A DNA stretch of 64,000 bases from the NCBI GenBank assembly GCA_020744425.1, contig JAGMUV010000020.1:372001-436000 (forward strand). The letters are read 5' to 3'. A program made the translations under genes and the position numbers. Shown here piece after piece: positions 1 to 11,344 of the stretch. The DNA comes from Dactylonectria macrodidyma. Lineage: Eukaryota; Ascomycota; Sordariomycetes; Hypocreales; Nectriaceae. The notes under the pieces were generated by a model, which saw only the letters and a program-made list of their open reading frames with translations, was not told the origin of the DNA and did not search any database. The first letter of the stretch is position 1, and each line of letters starts with the position of its first letter.

Positions 1-1237
1 GTTTCAGCAGCAGGAAGTAGCCAGAAGGTTAATCAAGGTCCGCCTTGGGAAAGAAAGAAAGGCCAGGCGCGAAGTAGTTGCTACCCCATACCAGACACGT
101 GACTAGTGGTGAGACATTCACATGGTCTAGAGTAGAGATACAATATAATAAATTGAGAATAAATATATATTTGATAAATTAGAAAATAGATACAAAATAT
201 TTATTAAAAACAAAAATGAAGTTTGTTTTTGATATCAAAATTCACCTCAGCCCCAAGCTCAATCCGCGTCGAGCGTTAGGTTCTAGGGTAGCAGAAGCAA
301 TCTGCAGTGTGGGGGAAGGGTCTTCTAAAGTGTGATTTAGGAACAAATACTGTGATTATGGACTGTGCTGTTATGGCATCCGTAACCAGCGACAGCTTAG
401 CGATGATGCATTTCAAGCTGGAGCCTTTGTCATGGCGTGTTTCGTCGTATGCGTGACGAGCAGTGCTGTCGTCACCAACTGAGAGATAAACGGACACCTG
501 ACACAACTGGCAATAATTAGTATGCCATGTATTAGGTGTTATCACGAGCTAGAGGCGTTGGCTGCATCGATCGGAAAACGGGCGCGATATATCCGTAAAT
601 GCGAGAATGGGCTTATCAATGCGAAAGCGCTTATCGATGCGAGCTGGTCTCTTATCAATGCGAGAATGGCAAATGACATTCGATGTTAAAGTGGTGCGTT
701 TTTCCACTTTTGGGTGGCTCCACTCGGCCTCTTCCTTCCCCGAACTTGGAGGGGCCGGACCGTGTAGGTAACAAGTCCGACTCAAAGTCCGTTGGCCAAC
801 TACTGAGCCATGGGAATTTATAAAACAGCCCTGTGCATATTAATAGTACGCTGGGTTTAAGACGGGCCACCTCAGCCGGAGCCGCTGCGAGATGCGGGTG
901 CGAATCCGGCGCGGCTTAATTTCCATGCCGCTTTGGACGATTCCGATGACTCGACCATGTCCGTTGGAGAGAGTCTCGCTTAATGGTACACTTGAGGCAA
1001 AGGCAAGCGAGATGGTGTAGGTGACTGGAATGCTATATACTTGAGTTGTGGCCTGGGAAGTCAAAGATAGACAGACTGCCTTTTGCCTTCAACAGCACAC
1101 TCTTATCTCCTTGATTCAATATCTCACTCCTACCTTCTCGATTCAATACCACACATACCACCCACTCATCTAGCTCCATTCAGCTCCATCTCTCTACAAC
1201 CCCTACTCCCCTCATCGTACATCTCACTCTTCCCACC
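1..1237. other. left-edge intergenic region
   Basis: I see no convincing gene here; the short open frames lack family features and splice logic. Positions 121-245 are strongly AT-rich. A short tandem repeat lies near 600-670 and is listed separately. The last 150 bases are C/T-rich, as is common just before Pezizomycotina start codons, and probably form the promoter and 5' UTR of the reductase at 1238. Confidence 0.5.
600..669. repeat. clustered CTTATCAATGCGA repeats (GATA-type sites)
   Basis: Three near-identical units of CTTATC(A/G)ATGCGA, with variants of the GCGAGAATGG tail on both sides, lie within 70 bases. On the minus strand each reads as (T/C)GATAAG, which fits the HGATAR consensus of fungal GATA factors such as AreA-type nitrogen regulators. 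They are about 570 bases upstream of the reductase start. The repeats are visible; a regulatory role is inference. Confidence 0.45.
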
Positions 1238-2335
1238 ATGAAAGCCCTTGTATCCACCCACACCCTCTTCTCCAGAATCGGCAAGATTGCCCTTGGCAAA
1301 TCCTACCGAGGACGCGGCGCCGAGGTCAAGGAGCTCCCCATGCCGGACTTCTCCGACGACGAAGTCCTCGTCCGCGTCCTAGCAGTCGCCCTGAACCCGA
1401 CTGACTTCAAACACATCGATTTCATCTCTCCCAAAAATGCCATCGTCGGCTGCGACTATGCCGGCGAGGTCGCTGCCGTCGGCGCCAAGGCCGCTGAGAA
1501 GTGGAAGGCCGGCGATCGCATCGCTGGTGTTGTGCATGGAGGGTTGTATCTCGACTTTGGGTCTTTTGCAGAGTATCTCAAGGTGCCGTATGATATCGCT
1601 TGGAAGATTCCGACGGGTATGAGCGATGCCGAGGCTTCAACGTATGGCGTGTCGGCCATCACTGCTTCATTAGCACTCAACAACCGTCTTGGACTGCCCT
1701 GGGCCAACGAGAGCCACAAGACCGATCAGACACAACCCCGAGACCATCCAACCATCCTCATTTACGCAGGATCTACTTCTGCCGGTCTCTTCCACATACA
1801 AATGGCCAAGGCAGCTGGACTCACCGTCGTCACAACAGCATCGCCCCATTCCTTCGCCCTCGTCAAGAAATACGGCGCAGACAGCGCCTTCGACTACCGG
1901 TCGCCTACAGTCGCGGCAGACATTGTCAAGCTGTTTCCCAACATCTCTATGGCTGTCGACTGCTTCTCCGAGGGAAACTCGACGGAAATCTGTGGCCAAG
2001 TCATCAAACAGCACGGCGGCAAGGTGGTGACGCTGCTCAACGCGGGCAAGTCCAAGATCCCCGGCGTCAAGTACCAGGCCATCATCGCATATACCATGCT
2101 TGGCCGTCCGTTTCAATGGCTCCCGCCGATTGGACCAAAATGGCCTGCTATGCCGGCTGATAGGGAAACTCTCGCTCATCTGTATGCCATGCTGCCGGAG
2201 GTTACCCATATTATCAAGCCACTTCCAGTCACGCCAATAGGGAAAGGATTTGATGCCATTTTCAAGGGGTTAGATCTGTTGCGGGCAGGCAAGGTTTCTG
2301 GGAGCAAACTGGTTGTCAAGATGTCATCGAATTAA
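1238..2335 (+). CDS. ToxD-like trans-acting enoyl reductase / zinc-type alcohol dehydrogenase-like protein (MDR)
   Basis: A single-exon protein of 365 residues in the medium-chain dehydrogenase/reductase superfamily. The N-terminal GroES-like half contains ALNPTDFKHID, GCDYAGEV and a GDRIAGVVHGG segment. The Rossmann half begins near residue 170 with ILIYAGSTSAGL, where the usual GxGxxG is replaced by the AGSTSAG form seen in ToxD and PKS trans-enoyl reductases. No structural zinc cysteine cluster is visible, again as in ToxD-like enzymes. Such proteins reduce enoyl or quinone-like substrates with NADPH and often serve polyketide synthases, although none is in this window. The ATG at 1238 follows a pyrimidine-rich leader. 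It converges with the GMC oxidoreductase, with 121 bases between the stop codons. The family is firm; the substrate is unknown. Confidence 0.9.
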   Translation: MKALVSTHTLFSRIGKIALGKSYRGRGAEVKELPMPDFSDDEVLVRVLAVALNPTDFKHIDFISPKNAIVGCDYAGEVAAVGAKAAEKWKAGDRIAGVVHGGLYLDFGSFAEYLKVPYDIAWKIPTGMSDAEASTYGVSAITASLALNNRLGLPWANESHKTDQTQPRDHPTILIYAGSTSAGLFHIQMAKAAGLTVVTTASPHSFALVKKYGADSAFDYRSPTVAADIVKLFPNISMAVDCFSEGNSTEICGQVIKQHGGKVVTLLNAGKSKIPGVKYQAIIAYTMLGRPFQWLPPIGPKWPAMPADRETLAHLYAMLPEVTHIIKPLPVTPIGKGFDAIFKGLDLLRAGKVSGSKLVVKMSSN

Positions 2336-2456
2336 GGAACGAGTTTTCTCACAGGATTATGTATATTTGCTAGCGTTGGTATTTACATGTTTGGTGTTAG
2401 CCAAGTTTTATAATAACTAGATAGAAATGTGGTCATCTGACAGTGAAAGAAGGGTA

Positions 2457-4589
2457 CTATGAGGATGCCTTAGCAGCCGTGATGATGACATCACTCGCCT
2501 TCTCCGAGACGATAAACAGAGGCAACGCAATATAGAAACCGGGAATCTTGGGGAAGACGCTGGCATCGACGACTCTCAAGCCCTCGGTGCCGTGGACCTG
2601 GAACTTGGAGTCGAGAACAGCCATCGAGTCGCTCGCAGGACCGATAGGACACGTGCACGACGCGTGATGGCCCCAGGCCTCATCCTTGAGGAACTGCTTG
2701 GCATCCGCCTCGCTCGATGTGTTCTTGCCGGGCCACACCTCAGGGAAGCTTCCGTCGAGAGGCACGAGGTCGGCGAACGCTCGGCGGGCGAACTGGAAGC
2801 CTTCGTACGTAGCCTGCAGATCCTTGTCGGCCTCGCCATTGCTGTTGACGCCCGTGTCGTAAGAGTTGAAGTTGATGATGGGCATGTCTCGAGGGTCGGT
2901 TGACTTGAGGGTGACAGTGCCGGCGTTGTTACGGCTGTGCGCTTTGAGGACGATCCAGGCCCAGTGGCGAGCATCGGCGAGCGAGTCAGAGGCATAACCG
3001 GGAAAGTATCCCTTGAACTTGGCTGGGGCGCCTGAGATGAATAAGTCTGGCTCCGATTCGGCCACAGAGGACTTGAGAGCGATACCGATGGCGATGCCAT
3101 TGGTAGCGTAGACACCCTTGGTGATGGGATCGATTCCTTTCTTGTACTGCTCCAGACACGGGTCAGGCAGCGTCTCCAAGAAGGTACACTTGGACGTGAT
3201 GACAAAGTCGCTCGTCGTCTTTCCAATCACGGTAGCCTCATAACGGTCCTGCATGTTGGATCCCACACCGGGAAGGTCGACAACGACAGGGATATCAAAC
3301 GACTCCAGCTCCTTCTTAGGTCCGATGCCGCTGAGCTTGAGCAGTTGGGGCGTGTTGAAGGCGCCGGCTGAGATGATGACTTCTCGGGCTGCATCGACAC
3401 TGCCGGAGCCGCTGGCCTTGGCTGATCCGGCTCGCGGGTCGGCGCGGTAGAGGCTGGCACCTTCGAGGTAGTCGACGCCAATGGCACGGGGCTTGGAGCC
3501 GCTGGTGTCGAATCGGATCTTGGTGACCTGTATCGTGGTGAGCACATAGAGCTAGTCAAGGTATGCGCTTGATAGCACTTACAAGAGTGTTGAGCTTCAT
3601 GTCAAGATTGTACTTGCGCGAACCATCTGAGTTGACGGCGTTGGCCGTGTTCAGAAGAAAATCCCTGTGACCACCACGAACAGAGTTAGTCATGGCCAAG
3701 GGCACCTGGTACAGGCCAGCCTTGCTAGTCTGACCAGGAGCGTTGATATCGCGAAGCAAGACCTGGCCCAGACCAACAACAGTGTTGAGCAGGAGACCGA
3801 GCAGACTTTTGCCCATGGCAGAAGCAGCGGAGATGATATGAGAAAGGAGCTTCTGGTCTTCTACGACGAGCGACAGCGATGTAAGCGACAAGCCGAGCCA
3901 GCCCGTGTAGCCGTGCCCGATGATGCTGCTAGGCAGATACATGTTCTTCTCAAGCTTCTTAAAGTACGAACGCATGTTAGTCGCACTCCAGGAGCTGTCG
4001 CCGGTGAGGGTGGCAATGTTGGTCCAGTCGCTGTCATGCGCATAGATGGAAATCAGTGCGTTGTGACGAGTGCAGCCGCCCAGCGTACCAGTGCGAGGAT
4101 ACCACACACCCAGAGGCGTAGCATCAGACGGAGGATCAAGGCCAACGTAGAAGCTGCCGTCCGGATTCTCGTACGTCATCTTAGAATCCCGCTTCTGCGT
4201 CTCCAGGTCGGGATAGTGGTTGACGAAGTAGTTCCATCGCGTGTCCTCAAACTCGGTCGACATGAGATGCAGCGCGGGCACCGACTCGGTGTAGTCATCG
4301 CCAGAGTCGCCGCCGGCATCAATCAACAGCACCTTGTAGCCGGCGATGGCGAGGTTGGCCGCGAGGGGACCTCCTCCTGGGCCGGATCCCACGACGACGT
4401 AGTCGTAGTCTCCGCGTTTGCCAATGAAAGGATCATGGCGACGTTGCTGATTCTCTGCACTCCCGGGGACGGCGCTATGTAACGAGTTAGTATCATGTTC
4501 TTTTTGTGTAAAAATGCCAAGCGCACTTACAGAGACGAGGCGGAGTCGGCCAGTAGCGAAATGAATGTGAGGGCGAATGAGGCGCGCAT
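2457..4589 (-). CDS. secreted GMC-family FAD oxidoreductase
   Basis: Three exons (4531-4589, 3583-4474, 2457-3527) with in-phase GTAAGT/ACATAG and GTAAGT/ATACAG introns of 56 and 55 nt give 673 residues. The first exon encodes a short hydrophobic signal peptide (MRASFALTFISLLADSASS). The mature protein starts with an FAD-binding Rossmann fold, DYVVVGSGPGGGPLAANLA. The GMC signature 2 motif AGAFNTPQLLKLSGIG lies in the last exon. The C-terminal catalytic region has GHHASCTCPIG and GLRVVDASVFPKIPG. The family oxidises alcohols or sugars with electron transfer to oxygen or quinones (aryl-alcohol oxidase, glucose oxidase, choline dehydrogenase types). Small inserts make it slightly long for the family. 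The signal peptide and family are well supported; the substrate cannot be read from sequence. I preferred the ATG at 4589 over the upstream ATG at 4647 because only it yields a signal peptide and uses the intron. Confidence 0.9.
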
Positions 4590-6042
4590 CTTGGCTGTGG
4601 AAGCTGTGATTCCCAATTGAGTAGAGAGAGCTGCCAACTGCTTTCAAAGAGCCTCAAAACGTCCGAGTTGAAACAAGCCACGAAACCAAAAAACAGCGTT
4701 CACACACACAAGCACCCCGTCAAGAATAGCACCAGGCCGGTGTTAATAAGAGAAGAAAGGCAGGGAGCGAGACGCCTCCAAGATATTAGCTCAGCAGCTG
4801 AGACCCAACTCGACATTAAAGGGAGGCGGGCGGCGAGACGCGCTAGAATGGCCCTGGTGGCATGTTCAGCCTGGCCAGACGTCCCGTCAATCCCTTCCTA
4901 ATTCCTGCACAACCATGTGCACCGGAAGTTCAAGCAGGCGAGGACCCGAGAGGAAATTCACAACTCTTTCGGCCAAGTCCAGAGTCCCGTGCCGAGTGGT
5001 TGCCGCGCGTGGACAGGGGGCTAAACCGGGGCGAGAGCTGACGAAACTTGATTAGGTCTAGCTAGTTCACGATGAAGATCTCGTACCTTTTGGGGAGCCC
5101 AGGATCGCCTCATCTCCAAGAATTCCAGCTAGTCCCATGTCCCGTGACTCGTGTCGTGGGACTCCATGACTCTCGGTTGTAGTAGCGGGGTGTCGGCTTT
5201 TAGTCCTTTGTGGTCGAGGCGACAAGCCCAAGCAGTCTCGTGATGCTCAGGCGTTGAAGCGTGTTCTATTTAGTTTCAGCCTTGGGATTAAGTTTATGGC
5301 AGCTCAGGCATAACACAGCCACGTATAGTTCGGCGCCCGCAAGATCCGACGTTGCGGCCTCCCGCGCCTTATGCCGTGTTGTAGGCGATCATAGTACCAC
5401 CAGTAAAACGACAGCCAGCTTCCCTCCCACTTACCGTACTTCGGCAAAAGCACGGCAGACAGTTAGACGGGTATGAAACGGTAGTTGGGTAAGGATCATG
5501 ACAAGGTTTCTGGCTAGACGACGCAAAATACCACTTCGTCCGCCCCAGGAGCGGTAGGGCCTAGACCAAAGAAACAGACTTGACAGAACTGCTGAAATTA
5601 GCCCCAGCTAGCGATGGTAAGGAGAACCTGGGAAGTGAACCCCTGTCCAAGGCTTCCGCAAGGGTCCTCCCCACATCTAGTTCTCCCCATGCTCAACGAC
5701 TAGTTACAATTCAGCACATCTCCACTATTCGCATAAACTAATTACTAAAGTGCCAAGGCCGGGGATGCGGTTTCCAACGACAACAAGGTTGAACGGCGAG
5801 TTCCCCGGACGATCTTGACTGTGTTAGAACAAGTGCTGATAACTAGCGATCGTCACGCCTTCAATGGATCTTCAGCGCATAACACCGGCGGATAGCAAAA
5901 ACGCACGACGGGCAGAGGATGTCTTTTGATTGTGGCTCGATTATTCTGTTATTGTGGGATTCGCTCACTCTATCCTGTCTAAACCGGTAAAAACAAAACT
6001 CGCGTAAGGAAGATCTAGTCTGGATGCTAGATATCGTATAGC
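4590..6042. other. intergenic region, nothing recognised
   Basis: About 1.45 kb between two minus-strand genes. The short frames here show no domain, no splice continuity and no RNA signature. The 4590-4900 part probably carries the promoter of the GMC oxidoreductase. Confidence 0.4.
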
Positions 6043-7765
6043 TCATACTGACTCGCTCGGCGTCATTGGTCTTTTCGTCTCTGACTCTGGACGCCGATCC
6101 TCATGGCTCTCTGCCAGAGTGGTGAGCTCGACGGTAGATGAATCGTCTCGATGCTTGGATCTGACTGAGAAGTCTGTGTCGACTCGGATGGACTGCTGGG
6201 CTGGCATTTTAGATCCTCTGCTTGGGTTCGATATAGGCTTAGACTGGCCCGAGAGATTCGTGTACGGAGGCGTGCTCCTTTGCGTGGAGCCGAACACTTT
6301 AGGAAAGATTTGGCTGAAGAGGGAGCGGATGGAGGGCATGCATGCGCAGATGATGCCGACTGGTACTTCGATTGTGCTCCAATACCCGACTTCGACGTAG
6401 TCCTCTGACGCAATGTTAGTCTCTAAATATCATGCTTGCAGTGCCAAGTTTCCTTACGGGTAACGTTGTGTGTTGTTGCGTAGCTTGCCAGGGACTGTAG
6501 TCGGACAATACTGACGATAGTGACACTGCAAATCCATTAGCGAGGCTGTAAAATGCGCAGACCAGGAAGAGAAAACCAACAAGAATCCAACACTAAACAT
6601 CAACATGATCTGGACCTTCTTCCGCAACGACAACGACAGCGCCCACAGAGCCGGTAGGGGAATAATGAGGGTGCCCAAGTCCAGCACAATGTTGAAGACT
6701 GCCGCCATCCAGCCCTGCATGTTGATATTGTTGCACTTTGCCGGAAACTCCTTGTCCCACGCCCTCCAGGCACCCTCGATGGGGGAGCACTGGAAGATCG
6801 ACACGAGCTCAAAGGCGATAAAGTAGCCTATATTAAGCCCGATGAAAACCCAGCACGCGATCCTAGTCGACTTGGCGGGGAAGATTTTCAGGTAGAAGAG
6901 CAGGATGGAGATTTTTGTCACTGGCAGCGCCCCCAGATAGAGCAGTTCGTCCCAAAAGAACAACTAAGGCTCATCGTTTAGTCTAATGACGTTGGAAGCA
7001 AGAGGTTGGAGACTCACGTAGAGGAAGTCGGTGATATCATCTGGGTGGACATTCCAGATATCTTTACCCAACATTCTAGAAACTAGATAAACAGTCAACA
7101 TCTGCATATAAGATTAGAAGAGGGGGGAAATACTTGGAAAAGATATCGAGTTGAGTGGTACCATCATAGCCTAAGAACAAAGTGAGTCTGTGATGCAAGT
7201 GATTCATACGAAGTAGACTTACCACAGCAAGTAGCATGACCCAGTCGTCAGGACCCCAGGTGTGAGTCCCCAAGAAAATACGAGCCATCACGCGAAGACC
7301 AAAGCTCAGGACGCCAAGTACAAGAAACACAACGCCTATGACCCATACCATGGTTGAACGGTCTCTAGACGGTGCGCCGCAGCTGTGCTTGGAGTAGCTC
7401 TGTACCACTTCAAGACATAGTTAGCCCGGACAACCCGCAAATGAAGTTGTAGAAACAACATACGTAGCGCTTCCCGAACGGTGCAGTTGGCCGTTACACA
7501 TAGCGAAATGGTCTCGGTCAATTCGACATTGGTGCAGATACACGTAGCATTGGTCGGGTCGCATGTCGACTTGAGCACCTCCTGCTCAATGCATTCGATC
7601 TAATCCATCGTGAGCACATGAGCCATCACATCACACCTGGTACCCGCCAGGAAAGAGTGAAGAACATACGCCGCACAGGGGGGGAGTCTCGGTGCTGTTG
7701 GTCGCAGCCCACACGCCGGTCTGGAACACGGCCAGAAGCAGCGCAGAGAGCATAAAGAGCCTCAT
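6043..7765 (-). CDS. PTH11-like G-protein-coupled receptor with CFEM domain
   Basis: Eight exons (7670-7765, 7464-7599, 7223-7407, 7134-7170, 7018-7082, 6581-6963, 6458-6525, 6043-6404) joined by phase-keeping introns of 51-70 nt give 443 residues. After a signal peptide ([20 protein letters not shown]) comes an extracellular CFEM domain with its eight cysteines in the expected order (PLC, EC, STC, ATC, IC, LC, NC, SC), ending at [10 protein letters not shown]. Seven hydrophobic segments of the fungal rhodopsin-like integral membrane type follow, with landmarks [41 protein letters not shown] and [18 protein letters not shown]. The hydrophilic tail is Ser/Thr-rich. PTH11-type receptors sense surface or host cues at the plasma membrane upstream of cAMP/MAPK signalling in plant pathogens. 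The ligand is unknown. The family call is secure; the exact ends of the two smallest exons are my own splice inference. Confidence 0.88.
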
Positions 7766-9802
7766 CTTTGGGGATTCCTACTTGGATCGGCCGCAAAGAC
7801 AGGGCCGTTGCCGGAGAAGTGAACGAAATGGGAGGAGGAAGGGAGAAAAGAGACGAGAAGTGGGAAGGGAGCGGTCCCAACGACGAAAATAACTATTTTC
7901 GCCGGGCTCTCAGATCTGGGTTTATTATCTGCCGACGCAGCCAGCACGCACACACTGCGCGGGTTAATGCAACGGCCAAGATGCTGCCCAGACCTGCTTT
8001 TTTTTCTTCCGCTGACACCGTCTGACTTTAGCCTCCCCTTCGCAGTTCCGACCTTGTAAAAAGACAAGAGAAAACCACACGGTCCAGGGGAACAAAGGTT
8101 GATTGGCAAAAACAAGGTCGAGGCGAGACCATGGCATCCATAAGAAATGCAACCCGTCCTTGTTCGTACCCAAGTGGGTAGTCCAAAGGCGCGCGAAAAT
8201 GGAACCTCGCCAGGGTTCACTCGATTCCGGAGGCCATTGAGCACCAAGGCTTGCGCTAGAGGAAGGGAAAGGCTGTTGCATGGGGGTGACCATGCTAGCG
8301 GTTTCAGTGTCTGAATGACGGGCCAGGATATTTCTGTAGGGTTGCAATTCGACTGGACTGGGATATGCAGTGGAGAGGGTTGATGGAGAGAGTGGCAGGG
8401 CTGTGGGAACGGGCATGGGGAGATGTCAACGCGTCCCCAGTCTATTGTTCATACTGGGTTTGGGTTGAGTTTAGCGATGAACCATACTCGACAAGGTTGC
8501 AGAATAGCACAATGCCAAAGTATCCATTTTTTGTGTCGTATCTTTGCAATGCGACAGAATGTTTCAGTACCATGCAGCAAGATTCGATGCCGATATTAAT
8601 CACAGTATGCTACGTACAACCCATGCCACCAAACCCTTCCCAATCGAGTAAAATTTCCACTTCAAGCGACCTCCCATGGATGAACCAAACCAACTCTTCC
8701 CATGGTGCTGGGTGAATTCAAGGCCTGCGCTTGGCATGCAGGGGCCGCCGCAAGGTACTCGGCTATCGGCCTCAATAGATGCCACGATGATGACTCGCCT
8801 GGCAAGCAAGGCGCCATGTGCTCCACTAGCCATGAGCAGAAAAAGAGAGAGCAAAGAAGGGTGTTGGTGGCACAGATTCCGGCGAGCCTCATTCGACGAC
8901 TGTTTTAGTGCCCGAGCACAATTACGCTTTAGTGCGCTCTGTTAGTTTCTCGGGGCATATCGTATGTTTCTTGCGTGATTCATCTAAGAAGGGCTGATTT
9001 GGAATGGCCGGCACAGATCTCCCCGTTGTCCCTTCCCCTCCCTCCATGCTTTCTCAGCCAACTCTGAACCAAGATACCAACTGCCGGGTCCCGAGATGAA
9101 GCCCGGATGCAGATCAATGCCCTTCTCGCAACCTGGTCATCATACTACGTCGTAGTACGTACCACCCACGGTCCAGGCGGGGGGGTCTAAGACCGTCTTG
9201 TCCTTTTGGGCACATGGAGGAATTAGACCCGGGCTATTGGAGTAAGCGCGAAACACGTTTACTGTGTAGCTAGCCCCCTTTTTTCCATCGTCTATCCGCA
9301 CAGACACAGGGCTTGACATTGTGCCCAATTGCCCAAGGGCTGCACAACTTGACATCATTTCTGCCGACGATCTGTGCATCTCGACACTAAACGAGACCAA
9401 AGAGAGCGTAGCAGAGACATTCGGCACACTTTTGAGAGCCACGGAAGCGGCACAAGTTATGTTGATCCTGCGGGCCTTTCCCCTCCCCAGATGCTACCCA
9501 TCCCCCCTCGAGTTCTGCATTTCTCATATCCAGCACGACGATCTTCTTGTCGAATTCGAGGTTAGATGCTGCTCTAGGGGATCTCCTGGGCCATTCCCCG
9601 GGAGCTGCGGCGTACGGTCAACTCGACAAGGCCCGCGTCGAGCGTACCCTGTTTTTCCAATAAGATTGTTTCAATTGCCAATTTGACTGCTTTTTGTTCC
9701 AGCGCCCTGGGACGCCCTTTTTGCACCACCAACAGTCGCTCTTTCAAATACTACCTCACCTCACTCCATACGTTCCTTTTGTTTCCTTATAGCGCCGGCA
9801 TT
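7766..9802. other. intergenic region between divergent genes
   Basis: Two kilobases separating the CFEM-PTH11 gene (leftward) from the peroxidase (rightward). The short frames on both strands look spurious: biased composition, no splice continuity, no recognisable domain. No tRNA or repeat was seen. Confidence 0.4.
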
Positions 9803-11216
9803 ATGAAGTGGCGCCACTTGTTTTCGATTCTGCCCTACCTGGGCCGTGGCGTCGACGCCTTCCCCGCCTATCTCAACGATCTCGGCACCGAGGCCGTCGC
9901 CTCACAGCTCTCGGCGGACCTGAGCAGTGCTCTTCGCCAGGCGCATGAGAAGAGGCTGCTGTTTGACCCGTTGACAACGCCCATCGAGGTCACCGGCACG
10001 CACAAGTTCATCGCCCCCGACTATGAGAATGGCGCTCAACGAGGACCTTGCCCCGGTCTGAATGCGCTGGCCAACCATGGATACATCAACAGGAAGGGCG
10101 TGACGAGTCTGGTCGAGGTTACGGCGGCTATTAACACGGTCTTTGGAATGGGATTGGAGCTTGCATCCATTTTGGCCGTCATGGGCACCGTCTTCGTGGG
10201 AAACCCTCTGTCTCTCGACCCCGGATTCTCCATTGGAGACACATCGAGTGGATCAAATAACATCCTGGGAAACCTGTTTGGACTCCTGGGTACGCCAAGA
10301 GGTCTCAATGGTTCGCACAACATCATCGAGGGAGACTCGTCCAACACCCGAGCCGACCTCTACATGACCGGCGATGCCTCTACCATGGTCATGGAGCAGT
10401 TCCAGTCTTTCTACGACATGTCTTCCGGCGAGGGCGACTACAACTTCGAGCTCTTCACCAAGCGAGCTGGCACCCGGTTCCACGAGAGCGTATCAACCAA
10501 CCCCAACTTTTACTACGGCCCATTCACCGGCATGGTTGCCAGAAATGCCGGGTACCTCTTCGCTTGCCGCATGTTTGCCAACTACTCGTCCGAAAACCCC
10601 ACTGGCCTTCTGAGTGGGTAACCCTGAGCTCGAGGATGTGTTCATACTGACCTTGTACAGACAAGAACACCTTGAAAAGCTTCTTCGCCGTCCAAGGCAA
10701 AGAAGGCAGCCTCACCTACAAGCGAGGCTGGGAGAGAATCCCTGAGAATTGGTATCGCACGCCGGTCGACTACGGCCTGGTCGGGCTCAACTTGGACATT
10801 CTTGCCTTGGTTGCTGCGTACCCAGAGCTCGGAAGGTATGTCGACATTTTCCTATTGAATGGGACATCTTGCTAACAGATTTCAGCATCGGAGGCAACTT
10901 GGGAAAAGTCAACAGCTACGCCGGCGTCAACCCCAGCGACATCACAGGCGGCGCGTTGACCCTCACGAAGCTTTTGGAAGGCAACAACCTGATGTGCTTC
11001 GTCTTTGAGATTGTCAAAACGGTGTCTCCAAACACCCTGTCGACCCTGTTCTCCATCATCAAGGTGCCTCTCAAGCTGATCACGGATACGCTCGGCGCAG
11101 CGATCCTGGACCTGGCATGCCCGGCGTTTGATGATATGACGGTTGGTGGCAAGAGTTTCGAGGAAGGCATCACGAGCCAGTTCCCTGGCGCGGAGTGGTC
11201 TGGATCCGTTCTTTAA
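9803..11216 (+). CDS. heme-thiolate peroxidase (chloroperoxidase / unspecific peroxygenase family)
   Basis: Three exons (9803-10613, 10661-10835, 10886-11216) with introns of 47 and 50 nt encode 438 residues. The family hallmark is GPCPGLNALANHGYI near residue 83, whose cysteine is the proximal thiolate ligand to heme. The downstream ELASILAVMGT and DPGFSIGD regions and the NxxYYGP segment fit the fungal sterigmatocystin-type (StcC-like) branch. There is an N-terminal hydrophobic stretch (MKWRHLFSILPYLGRGVDA), so the enzyme is probably secreted or ER-targeted. These enzymes use hydrogen peroxide for halogenation, peroxygenation or epoxidation. The first intron uses the donor A|GTGGGT, because only that keeps the frame into KNTLKSFFAV. 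Its neighbours include other oxidoreductases. The open frame extends 40 codons upstream of 9803, but this ATG gives the leader. Confidence 0.9.
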
Positions 11217-11344
11217 TTCTTACCGCTTCATTTCTGATATAATCATGTAATAATTGCTCGCGGGAACTAGAGCGGGAACTGTAATATGTATCACCACGGT
11301 AGTCTTGACAGGGCTTGGCAACTTGTACATTACTAGACAGAGTT